Origin: Candidatus Aminicenantota bacterium
GTDB lineage: Bacteria; Acidobacteriota; Aminicenantia; Aminicenantales; Saccharicenantaceae
Direction: 5' to 3'
Assembly: GCA_013178315.1 (NCBI GenBank)
Contig: JABLWX010000016.1
Span: forward strand, 1-37,002
Length of the DNA: 37,002 nucleotides
A program made the translations under genes and the position numbers. Of the stretch, positions 7,698 to 15,370 are shown piece after piece (position 1 is the stretch's first letter; the number at the start of each line of letters is the position of its first letter). The notes beneath the pieces are model-generated. The model saw only the letters and a list, made by a program, of their open reading frames with translations, made no database searches and was not told where the DNA came from.

Positions 7698-8978
7698 ATG
7701 GACCAGGAAATAAACGAAACCTCAACCCAGTTTCTGCCCCGGCTTCTGGCCCTGGGCAAGAAATTCTCCTGGCGACAAACCTTCTACGCTCTCAAGTACC
7801 CCAACTACCGGCTTTGGTTCTGGGGTCAGCTGATTTCGGTCCTGGGCTCCTGGATGCAGATGACGGCCCAGGCTTTCCTGGTCTATGAACTGACCCACTC
7901 CCCCGCGTACCTCGGTTACGCGGGCTTTGCCGCCGGTCTGCCCACCTGGCTTTTCATGCTCTACGGCGGCGTGGTGGCCGACCGCATCCCCCGCCGGCGC
8001 ATCATGATCCTGACTCAACTGGCCCTGATGATCCTGGCCTTTATCCTGGCCGGGCTGGTCTTTTTGCGGCTGGTCCAGCCCTGGCACATCATCATCCTGG
8101 CCTTCTGCACAGGAATAGTCAACGCCTTTGACGCCCCGGCTCGCCAGGCCTTTGTCATGGAAATGATCGAACCCGATGCCCTGACCAATGCCATAGCCCT
8201 GAATTCAGCCATGTTCAACAGCGCCCAGGCCCTGGGACCGGCGGCCAGCGGAATAATCTACGCCGCAGTGGGCCCGGCCTGGTGTTTCACCATAAACGGC
8301 CTGAGTTTCATCGCTGTCATCGTGGCCCTGGCCCTGATGAAGCTCCGGCCATTTGTTCCGCGCCAGTCCAAAAACTCGATTATTCAGGACCTGAAAGAGG
8401 GCGTAGAATACGTCCTTAAACACAATACCATCCGAATCCTGGTCCTGACCGTGGCCATAACCACCCTGTTTGGCCGGGCCTTTATAACCATCCTTCCGGC
8501 CTGGGCGGTCCAAATCCTCGGTGGCAATGCCCGCACCAACGGCTTCTTGCTGACCGCTTCCGGTCTCGGGGCCTTAACCGGGGCCCTGTTCATAGCTTCT
8601 TTCAGCCCGCACCTGTCCCGGGGCAAGTTGCTAATCCTGGGAATGTTATTCTACCCGGTGTCTATAATTCTTTTTGCCCTGTCCAGGTTCTTGCCACTGT
8701 CCCTCCTCCTGCTGTTCGTAAGCGGAGTTGGGGTTATCATAATCTATAACTTGGCCAATGCCCTGGTCCAGATTCACACTCCCGAGAATATCAGGGGCCG
8801 GGTGATGAGTATCTATAGCTTTGTCTTTTTCGGGCTGATGCCCTTCGCCGCCCTGTGGATAGGTGCCGCCGCCAATAACCTCGGAGAAAAAATTCCCGTC
8901 CTGGCCTCGGCCATTATTTTCCTGGTTTACGCCGCGGCCATCTTCATCTTTGACCGACGCCTGGTCAAACTGCGCTGA
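7698..8978 (+). CDS. MFS transporter (EntS/MFS_3-type exporter)
   Basis: A 426-residue major-facilitator protein with about 12 membrane helices. The start of the domain, YPNYRLWFWGQLISVLGSWMQ, followed by LPTWLFMLYGGVVADRIPRRR (motif A-like loop between helices 2 and 3) and FDAPARQAFVMEM, is typical of the EntS/TIGR00900 group. These export siderophores or drugs by proton antiport. Substrate is not readable. No siderophore genes lie nearby. The start has no Shine-Dalgarno, but the well-placed promoter 27 nt upstream supports it. Confidence 0.9.
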   Translation: MDQEINETSTQFLPRLLALGKKFSWRQTFYALKYPNYRLWFWGQLISVLGSWMQMTAQAFLVYELTHSPAYLGYAGFAAGLPTWLFMLYGGVVADRIPRRRIMILTQLALMILAFILAGLVFLRLVQPWHIIILAFCTGIVNAFDAPARQAFVMEMIEPDALTNAIALNSAMFNSAQALGPAASGIIYAAVGPAWCFTINGLSFIAVIVALALMKLRPFVPRQSKNSIIQDLKEGVEYVLKHNTIRILVLTVAITTLFGRAFITILPAWAVQILGGNARTNGFLLTASGLGALTGALFIASFSPHLSRGKLLILGMLFYPVSIILFALSRFLPLSLLLLFVSGVGVIIIYNLANALVQIHTPENIRGRVMSIYSFVFFGLMPFAALWIGAAANNLGEKIPVLASAIIFLVYAAAIFIFDRRLVKLR

Positions 8979-9303
8979 GTCTATATTTTCATTCCGAGCT
9001 TTTCAGGGCTTAAAAATTCCGAAAACAGGAGAAGCCTGGCAACTATCGGTGGAGCAGCACCATTCCCTTGCCCCCCGAAAGGCTTGCTGATTAATTGCCT
9101 TTTAACCGACCTCTTTGCTATCGGGCTGAGAAAACGTGCACTTCAGCTGGAGTCAAAAAAATACTTCAAGCAGAGCCAATGGGTCAGTTCACCCGGGATT
9201 GGGCAGGCTGTGATCTGTATTTAAAAGGTCCGGATTCTTGTTCAGCGAATCAGCAACCGGGGCTGGCCCGAAACGGAAGAGATTCTTACTCCAGAATTCT
9301 TAT
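8979..9303. other. Convergent intergenic region between MFS and DUF362 genes
   Basis: 325 bp with no gene I can support. A GAATTC-TGAATAA-GAATTC repeat (about 9295-9314) overlaps the stop of the minus-strand gene, without a T-tract. Confidence 0.4.
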
Positions 9304-10383
9304 TCAGAATTCCTCGAGCTCCACCAGCTCGTATTTCTGGCGGCCAAGCCCTATCTTCTCCCCGTAGGCCAGCTGCACCGACCAGTCGATGTTGTAACCC
9401 TGCTTGAAGGCATCGCGGCCAGCTGTCTTAACCACCAGGTCGGCCGAAGCCTGGTCCACCGCCACCGGATCCAGGGAGCCAACTATCCCTACATCCTGGA
9501 CGATGGCCGGCTGGTTCTTGGCCATGCAGTCGCAGTCCTTGGTGACCTGAAGAATAAAATTAATGAAGCCAATCTTTTCCCCGAAATGGTTCTTAACCGA
9601 AAGGGCATATTCCGCCATTTTTTCCTGCAAGCGGCGGGAATCTTCATCCCACTTCATCTTGACCGCACCGTATTTGCAGACCACCAGGCATTCGCCGCAG
9701 CCGATGCACTTTTCGTCATCGATCATCACGTAACTTTCAGCCTGGACGATCGCCCCGGCCGGACAATACCTGATACAGACCCCGCAGTTGCGGCACTGCT
9801 TGGCATTCACCCTGGGATGGACAACCGAGTGCTGGTCCAGCTTGCCGGCCCGGGAAGCGCAGCCCATGCCCAGGTTCTTGATGGCCGCCCCCACCCCGGT
9901 CTGGACATGCCCGGTAACGTGGGTCAAACAGAGCATGGCCTCCGAATGAAGGAAGGCGCTGGCAATCCGGGAAGACTTGATTCTCTGTCCTTCCACCTTA
10001 ACTTCAGATTTTTCCCGGCCGACCAGGCCGTCGGCAATGATCACCGGTATCCTGACCACGTCCGGGGTGAAGCCATGCTCCCAGGCCAGCCGGATGTGGT
10101 CCACCGAGTTAGAGCGGTTGCCGACGTAGAGGGTGTTGCTGTCCGAAAGAAAGGCTCTCTGGCTCTTTTTCAGAACCTCGTCGATGATACCGGTCAACCA
10201 GCGGGGCTTGATATGCCCGGTATTATTTTTTTCTCCGAAATGAATCTTGAGAGCCACGAAATCTTCCGACTGAATTTTCTCGTTAAGGCCGAGGGCCAGG
10301 TAGATGGCCCGGGCTTTCCTGGCGATTATTTCGGGCTTCTCTTCGCGGTTGGCCTTGATAAAATAAACTCTGCTTTTCATCAT
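9304..10383 (-). CDS. DUF362 domain protein with two 4Fe-4S clusters
   Basis: A 359-residue protein with the DUF362 fold on both sides of a ferredoxin insert. Cluster motifs: C197-x2-C200-x2-C203-x3-C207-P and C226-x2-C229-x2-C232-x3-C236. The upstream part contains the family's KIHFGEKNNTGHI and HVTGHVQTGVGAAIKNLGMG segments. Biochemical role is not established for the family; many members are annotated as ferredoxins. No signal peptide is seen, so it is likely cytoplasmic. GAGG 5-8 nt before the tandem ATGs supports the start. It follows the aminotransferase gene by about 90 bp on the same strand and may share its mRNA. Confidence 0.85.
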   Translation of the reverse strand: MMKSRVYFIKANREEKPEIIARKARAIYLALGLNEKIQSEDFVALKIHFGEKNNTGHIKPRWLTGIIDEVLKKSQRAFLSDSNTLYVGNRSNSVDHIRLAWEHGFTPDVVRIPVIIADGLVGREKSEVKVEGQRIKSSRIASAFLHSEAMLCLTHVTGHVQTGVGAAIKNLGMGCASRAGKLDQHSVVHPRVNAKQCRNCGVCIRYCPAGAIVQAESYVMIDDEKCIGCGECLVVCKYGAVKMKWDEDSRRLQEKMAEYALSVKNHFGEKIGFINFILQVTKDCDCMAKNQPAIVQDVGIVGSLDPVAVDQASADLVVKTAGRDAFKQGYNIDWSVQLAYGEKIGLGRQKYELVELEEF

Positions 10384-10473
10384 GTAACCTCAAATGATGG
10401 TGAACGCGACCGCGACCTGAAACAGCCATGGTGGCCAGGCCGACTTCCGGTCACAGGATGCTTATAACGTCTT

Positions 10474-11625
10474 CTATCTTACCAGAAGGGAGCGGACCGT
10501 TTCCACCCCATCGCCAAGGGTAAAGGCATAGCCCAAGTTCAGGAGAGTTTTTTCTATGGCATCAAAGGCAAAGATGACCTGTTCCCTGGTCAGGTTGCCC
10601 ATGTGCCCCAGGCGGAAAACCTGGCCGGCCACCGGACCCAGCCCCCCGGCCACCACCACCCCGTTCTCGTAGAGCTTGCGCCTGAAGCTTACATCATCCA
10701 GGCCCTCGGGGTAACGGACCGCCGACAGGGTGGCCGCCAGGCAGGTTTCATCGGTAAAAATACTGAAACCGAGAGAGCTCAGGCCGCTGCGGATAACCGA
10801 AGCCAGGCGGTCATGCCTTTCAAACCTCCTGTCCAGCCCTTCTTCCAGGACGATCCTGGTAGCCTCGTAGAAGGCCCTGATCTCATTGACACAGGGGGTG
10901 GAAAAATACCTGTTTGGATTTTCCATGACCGGCAGCCAGCGCAGAATATCGGCATAATAGGCCTTGACCCGGTGGAGCTGGCGACGCTTGTCCATGGCCC
11001 GCTTCGAAAAAACATCGATGGCCAGGCCCGGTGGAGCCCCCAGGCATTTCTGGGCGGCGGTCAAGATGACATCGATTCCCCAGTCATCCATTCGCTCCTC
11101 AATCCCTCCCGTGGCGCAAACTCCATCAACCACAAATAGTGCTTCGGGAGCCACCTGGCGTATCACTTCCGCATATTCCCGGACGGGAGCGCAGGCTCCG
11201 GTGGCGGTGTCCACGTGGGTGCAAACCACAATCTCGTATTTATGTTTTTTGAGCTCTGTCCGGAGCTCCTCGGCCGTCACCACCCGGCCCCACGGGCTCT
11301 GTAGAAGGTGATACTTGATGTCAAAAGCCTCGCAGATCTCGGCCATTCGGTTGCCGAAATAACCCTGGGATAGGACCAGGACCCGGTCCTGGTCGGCAAC
11401 GATGTTCAGCAGGGCAATTTCCATGGCCAGGGTGCCGGCCCCGGCCACGATGAACGGCTGGCCACTTGTGGTGAAGACGATCTTTTTCATGTTCTCCAGG
11501 GCCCCGCCCAGTTCCTTTTCCATCTGGGGGCTTATATGGGAAACTGTCGGCTGGGCCAGGGCTTCCAGGATACGGTCGACCACCGGGCTGGGCCCGGGAA
11601 TTAAGAGAAGTTTTTGTTCTTTCAT
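10474..11625 (-). CDS. Class V aminotransferase, alanine--glyoxylate/serine--pyruvate type
   Basis: A 383-residue PLP enzyme of fold type I. It opens with LLIPGPSPV, the family hallmark. It contains SHISPQM, D167 in VVDGVCATGGIE (contacts the PLP ring nitrogen) and K193 in the AAQKCLGAPPG Schiff-base motif. The C-terminal FRLGHMGNL is also typical. Such enzymes convert glyoxylate plus alanine or serine to glycine plus pyruvate or hydroxypyruvate. AGGGA upstream of the ATG at 11625 marks the start; a 25-codon upstream extension is rejected. A possible glyoxylate source is the aldolase at 29227-30117, 18 kb away. Exact substrates are inferred. Confidence 0.88.
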   Translation of the reverse strand: MKEQKLLLIPGPSPVVDRILEALAQPTVSHISPQMEKELGGALENMKKIVFTTSGQPFIVAGAGTLAMEIALLNIVADQDRVLVLSQGYFGNRMAEICEAFDIKYHLLQSPWGRVVTAEELRTELKKHKYEIVVCTHVDTATGACAPVREYAEVIRQVAPEALFVVDGVCATGGIEERMDDWGIDVILTAAQKCLGAPPGLAIDVFSKRAMDKRRQLHRVKAYYADILRWLPVMENPNRYFSTPCVNEIRAFYEATRIVLEEGLDRRFERHDRLASVIRSGLSSLGFSIFTDETCLAATLSAVRYPEGLDDVSFRRKLYENGVVVAGGLGPVAGQVFRLGHMGNLTREQVIFAFDAIEKTLLNLGYAFTLGDGVETVRSLLVR

Positions 11626-11770
11626 CGACTTTTCCCTTCTGGTTTTGTCGGCTGTACGAGATATAATTTTTCTCCAGCTTGAGAAATTTTTCAACCGCAA
11701 TTTGAAAATCCCCCTGACTGCCCCGGCTAACCCCTCGCTTCAATTACAACCTGACAGGGCAAAATGTTTT

Positions 11771-11799
11771 TTCTTTCTCTTGGGTCGTTGTGTTATCAT
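11771..11799 (+). promoter_or_regulatory. Possible extended -10 promoter of the amidohydrolase gene
   Basis: The extended -10 element TGTTATCAT (11791-11799) stands 28 nt upstream of the ATG. The -35 region (TTCTTT, 11771-11776) is weak, which is usual for extended -10 promoters. Confidence 0.45.
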
Positions 11800-11826
11800 A
11801 GAGAAAAATTTTTTCTGGAGACAGAA

Positions 11827-13521
11827 ATGAGAACAAGATTCGGATTGAAACCAACCATAATTTTGCTCCTGGCTCTCTTAAGTCTGTCCGGACTGACGGC
11901 CGTGAGCTGCCAGAAGCAGCCGGCAACCAAGGCCAGCCTGGTAATCACCGGTAAAATTTTCACCGGTCTGGACTCTCCGGCCTTTGTGGAAGCCCTGGCC
12001 GCTTCTGAAGGCAAAATCCTGGCCACCGGCACCAGGAAGGAAATTAAAAAATATATCGGACCTGAAACCAGGCTCATTGAACTCAAGGATGGCGTGGCCA
12101 TCCCCGGGCTGATAGACGCCCACACCCATTTTTCATCCGGCGGTCGTTCTCTCATTGAACTCAGCTTCCGTGGGGTCGACTCCGTGGAAAAGGTCCAGCA
12201 GATGGTGACCGAAAAAATTAAAGAGCTGCCGCCGGGCACTCCGATCTTCGGCCGGGAATATGACCACACCCTTTTCCCCGGGCAGAAATGGCCCACGAAG
12301 GAAGACCTGGACAAAGTATCGCCGCAGAATCCGGTGGTTATCCGGAGAGTCGACGGACATTCAGCCTGGCTCAACAGCCTGGCCCTGAAAATTTCAGGCA
12401 TAGATAAAAAGACCAGGGATCCGTTTGGAGGGGAAATCGTCCGTGACCCAAGAACCGGCGAGCCAACCGGCATCCTCAAAGAATCGGCCATGGGCCTGAT
12501 AAAAGTCAGGTCCGAGATAAAGTCCACCCCGGAAGAAGACATCCTCCGGGCCCTGGACCATGCCCGCAAGCTCGGCCTGACCGGTGTTCAGGCGGATGTT
12601 GGATTGCGGGAACTGGAGATTTATAAAAAGCTCAATGCCGAGGGCAGGCTGACTCTGCGTGTCTATGCCTGGCTGCCGATTGAAGGCATCGACCAGTATA
12701 TCAAGATGGGCCTGCGCCAGGGACAGGGTGACGATTACCTGAAAGTGGGCTTCCTCAAAGCCTTCATCGACGGCACCCTGGGCTCCGGCACCGCCCTGAT
12801 GTTCGAGCCCTTTGCCGATGACCCGACCAAATCGGGTTTGCCCCAGTACCCGGAAGAGGTTTTTTATGATCTCCTGGAAAAGGCTTATGCCAATGACTTC
12901 CAGGTGGGCACCCATGCTATAGGCGATAAGGGCGTTAACTGGGTGCTTAACGCGGTGGAAAGAGCCCAGAAGAAACATGGCAAAAAGGACCTGCGCTTCC
13001 GGGTGGAACATGCCCAGGTCATCAGGCCGGAAGATTTCCCGCGCTTCAAGGAACTGGGAGTCATCGCCTCCATGCAGCCCACCCACTGCACCACCGACAT
13101 GCGCTTCTGCGAAATCAGGGTCGGCAAAGAACGTTCCAGGTATGCCTACGCCTGGAGAACGCTGCTGGACAACGGCGCCGTGCTGGCTTTCGGCTCTGAC
13201 TGGCCGGTTGAACCGCTCGACCCGCGCCGCGGCCTTTATTCTGCCGTCACCAGGAAAAATATCGAGTTCGATTTCCCGGAAGGCGGCTGGTTCCCCGAGC
13301 AGAAACTCAGCCTGGCCGAGGCCATCAAGTATTTCACCTGGGGTTCGGCCTACGCCTCCTTCGAAGAAAACCTGAAAGGCACCCTGGAGCCCGGTAAACT
13401 GGCTGACCTGACGGTCTTCGGGCGCGATATTTTCTCGGCGGAGCCAAAGGAAATCCTGACCGCCCCGATAACTTATACCATAATTGGCGGAAAGGTGGTC
13501 TACGAGCAACCGCAGAAATAA
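11827..13521 (+). CDS. Lipoprotein amidohydrolase of the YtcJ-like (Amidohydro_3) family
   Basis: A 564-residue metal-dependent hydrolase. Residues 1-28 form a lipoprotein-type signal ending AVSC, with C28 as the probable lipidated residue. The catalytic domain starts with GLIDAHTHF (metal ligands H99, H101). It continues with GFLKAFIDGTLGSGTALM (candidate bridging lysine), GTHAIGDKGVNWVLNA, a VEHAQ motif and FGSDWPVEPLDP. The C-terminal strands include GTLEPGKLADLTVFGRDIF. YtcJ-like enzymes cleave amides or cyclic amides; substrate is unknown. GGAG, 6-9 nt before the ATG, supports the start. It is divergent from the aminotransferase. Confidence 0.88.
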   Translation: MRTRFGLKPTIILLLALLSLSGLTAVSCQKQPATKASLVITGKIFTGLDSPAFVEALAASEGKILATGTRKEIKKYIGPETRLIELKDGVAIPGLIDAHTHFSSGGRSLIELSFRGVDSVEKVQQMVTEKIKELPPGTPIFGREYDHTLFPGQKWPTKEDLDKVSPQNPVVIRRVDGHSAWLNSLALKISGIDKKTRDPFGGEIVRDPRTGEPTGILKESAMGLIKVRSEIKSTPEEDILRALDHARKLGLTGVQADVGLRELEIYKKLNAEGRLTLRVYAWLPIEGIDQYIKMGLRQGQGDDYLKVGFLKAFIDGTLGSGTALMFEPFADDPTKSGLPQYPEEVFYDLLEKAYANDFQVGTHAIGDKGVNWVLNAVERAQKKHGKKDLRFRVEHAQVIRPEDFPRFKELGVIASMQPTHCTTDMRFCEIRVGKERSRYAYAWRTLLDNGAVLAFGSDWPVEPLDPRRGLYSAVTRKNIEFDFPEGGWFPEQKLSLAEAIKYFTWGSAYASFEENLKGTLEPGKLADLTVFGRDIFSAEPKEILTAPITYTIIGGKVVYEQPQK

Positions 13522-13859
13522 GAAAACCTGAACGGTCTGCCGGATAAGAGCCCGGGCCCGGACAGAAAGGTTCTTAAAACTAAGGTGGTAAAAATTGTTG
13601 AAATTTACCGTCCGCTACCCTTATTCGTGTTCATAACAACAATAAAGAAATAACCACTTACGATCATCATCGTTTTGAAGTCAAAACCGGATCCAAGGAA
13701 CAGGTTCCAGTTCAACAATCTGATCATCTGCCCAACCCGGCCGCTGGCGGGTGGGCCTGATTCTTTTCAGTGCGGCCGTTTTGGCCCGGGATACCACCAG
13801 AAGCTTAGAAGTTTATTGGAAGGCTTCCCAAAGGTGTTTAGCCGAGCGGCGACTGGCTT
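13522..13859. other. Convergent intergenic region with weak hairpins
   Basis: 338 bp with no credible gene. Two hairpins on the plus strand could help end the amidohydrolase transcript: GGTAAA/TTTACC (13587-13609, no T-tract) and ACGAT-CATC-ATCGT followed by TTTT (13660-13676). Both are weak. Confidence 0.4.
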
Positions 13860-14450
13860 TTACCCGGGAACCAGTTGTTGTATTCTCTTCCTTAATTCGT
13901 CGAAGGTGGCCACCAACTCCGCTCCTTCCAGGCCAGCTGGAGTCATCGGGCTCTTTAAGATAAATACCATTTTTATACCGGCCTCCCGGGCGGCCAGCAG
14001 GTCATAGTTGGTATCCCCGACCACCGCGGTTTCACTGGCCCTGACTCCAAAGCGTTCCATAACCCTGAGAAAAGGAGTTCCGGCCGGTTTATGCAGCCCG
14101 CTTTCCCTGGTGAGAACCAGGTCAAATTCCAGGCCAAACTTTTCCAGCAGGTGGCGGGTGTTGTCCTGGCTGTTATTGGTCACCAGCGCCCGGTTTACTC
14201 CGGTCGCGGCCAGCCAGTCCAGGAATTCCCTCACCCCTTCCTTCAACACCGAATTTTCGGTCTGCTCCTTCTCGTACCTTCTGAGCAGGGCGTACTTCTC
14301 AGACTTCTGGGGTTCGGGCAGGCTGTCAAGATAGGCCAGGATGGAGCCGGCCGGCACCCCCAGTTCCCTTTTTATTGCCGGCCAGTCGTAGCTGTTCTCA
14401 ACCACCGTGCCGTCCAGGTCAAAAATAACCAGCTTCAGTTTCATCTTCAT
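13860..14450 (-). CDS. HAD-superfamily phosphatase (phosphoglycolate-phosphatase-like)
   Basis: A 196-residue HAD hydrolase. Motif I is FDLDGTVVE (D11 nucleophile, D13 acid). Motif II is LVTNNS, motif III is the lysine in GLHKPAGTPF, and motif IV is VVGDTNYDLLAAREAG. A helical cap follows motif I (about residues 20-85), as in subfamily IA. Substrate is not clear; phosphoglycolate or other small phosphate esters are likely. The start is uncertain: ATGs at 14489, 14450 and 14444 are all in frame and none has a good ribosome site. I chose 14450 because the HAD strand begins within a few residues of it. Confidence 0.82.
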   Translation of the reverse strand: MKMKLKLVIFDLDGTVVENSYDWPAIKRELGVPAGSILAYLDSLPEPQKSEKYALLRRYEKEQTENSVLKEGVREFLDWLAATGVNRALVTNNSQDNTRHLLEKFGLEFDLVLTRESGLHKPAGTPFLRVMERFGVRASETAVVGDTNYDLLAAREAGIKMVFILKSPMTPAGLEGAELVATFDELRKRIQQLVPG

Positions 14451-14541
14451 GCCCAGGATAATGTTACCCGCCGGAGCCATGGAATTCAATCTGGTGGTGA
14501 CGGGTTCTTCTTGCCTCCCCCGGCCAACAATAACCAGGTAT

Positions 14542-14572
14542 TTGACTATCTTTCAAAAATTTTGTAAATAAT
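14542..14572 (+). promoter_or_regulatory. Possible promoter of the small-membrane-protein gene
   Basis: TTGACT (14542-14547) is followed after 17 nt by TAAATA or after 19 nt by AATAAT, in an AT-rich tract 35-65 nt upstream of the ATG at 14607. The -10 choice is ambiguous. Confidence 0.45.
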
Positions 14573-14606
14573 AAGCTATGATGTGAATAATGAAGGGAGG
14601 TACCGC

Positions 14607-14858
14607 ATGGGCAAGTACTTAGCCATCTTCCTGGGCATCGTGGCCATGATCGCCGGACTTTACCTGGTGATTTTTGTCTGGTGGAGAGAGTTTTACGAGC
14701 TGGTTTTCGGATTCATTCCACCCATCCTGTTCTTCGGAGGACTGATCGCCATCATCGCCGGCATCTCCAGCATCAAGGATTCCATCCGGCAGAAAAAGCT
14801 GGAAGCTGAAGCTGCCGCCCTTCAGGAAGAGCAGAAAACCGAAGAAAAGAAGGCCTGA
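14607..14858 (+). CDS. Small two-helix membrane protein of unknown function
   Basis: An 83-residue protein I do not recognise. It has two hydrophobic helices (about residues 4-24 and 34-55) joined by a short charged turn (WWREFYEL). A basic then strongly acidic-basic tail (56-83, rich in K, E, A, Q) likely forms a cytoplasmic coiled helix. AGGGAGGT, 6 nt before the ATG, fixes the start. It heads a run of plus-strand genes leading to the giant histidine kinase. An inverted repeat beginning at its stop codon may partly separate their expression. It could be an accessory protein of the kinase, but that is only position. Confidence 0.72.
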   Translation: MGKYLAIFLGIVAMIAGLYLVIFVWWREFYELVFGFIPPILFFGGLIAIIAGISSIKDSIRQKKLEAEAAALQEEQKTEEKKA

Positions 14859-14889
14859 TAACACCGCTGACAATTCATTTTCAGGCCTT
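14850..14889 (+). repeat. Perfect 9-bp inverted repeat overlapping a stop codon
   Basis: AAGGCCTGA (14850-14858) and TCAGGCCTT (14881-14889) pair across a 22-nt loop. The left arm contains the last codons and stop of the small membrane protein. There is no following T-tract, so it is not a standard intrinsic terminator. It may be an mRNA-stabilising or processing hairpin between the two genes. Confidence 0.55.
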
Positions 14890-14926
14890 CTGGAATTATC
14901 CATAGATATTTATTAGAATCGTTATT

Positions 14927-15361
14927 GTGAATGCCTTTGCCGGGTTGGTTCTTTCCTTTCTCCTGCCCATAATCAACCAGTTCAATTTTTCCCTGGAAGG
15001 AGTCTTCCTCCAAAACGATCCGGCCAGGCTGGAACGATTGCTCCCTCTCGACTCCCCGGTCCTGATTACCCTGCCCGAACCTTTCCAGGTGTCTGACTGT
15101 TTTTCCCGCCAGCAGGCTTCCCAGATTATGAAAAAGCTCTTCCAGCACACCACCACCCTGGAATTTTTCATAGACCAGGAAAACCAACCCGTGCTCGACC
15201 GGAAAGGGGCCATCATCCAGGCCCGGTGGTCAACCGCCGACAGGCGGGACGGTCGCAAGTATCTCTTCAAGCTCTACCTATATGTTTTTCCCGAGAAAAC
15301 CGCCGGCCGCGGCAGTCTGAGCCTGTTGAAGATCCGGGAAATCAGGGCCGAAAAGCGCTAA
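14927..15361 (+). CDS. Secreted DUF4783/NTF2-like protein
   Basis: A 144-residue protein with a short hydrophobic N-terminus (FAGLVLSFLLPIINQF, residues 4-19) that may be an export signal. The body contains FSLEGVFLQNDPARLERLLP, then PFQVSDCFSRQQASQIMKKLF, and a C-terminal strand pair with KYLFKLYLYVF and LLKIREIR. This layout resembles DUF4783, a secreted NTF2-fold family; the assignment is from pattern memory and not certain. The start is taken as GTG at 14927 with no clear ribosome site. Its stop lies 9 nt before the TTG of the kinase, so the two are very probably one operon. Confidence 0.65.
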   Translation: MNAFAGLVLSFLLPIINQFNFSLEGVFLQNDPARLERLLPLDSPVLITLPEPFQVSDCFSRQQASQIMKKLFQHTTTLEFFIDQENQPVLDRKGAIIQARWSTADRRDGRKYLFKLYLYVFPEKTAGRGSLSLLKIREIRAEKR

Positions 15362-15370
15362 GGAAAAAAT

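Noticed and set aside
9238..10467. A 409-codon plus-strand frame
   Set aside because: It is the antisense shadow of the DUF362 gene, which has clear ferredoxin motifs; the plus frame has no family character.
12394..13509. A 371-codon minus-strand frame
   Set aside because: Antisense shadow of the amidohydrolase, whose metal motifs are intact.
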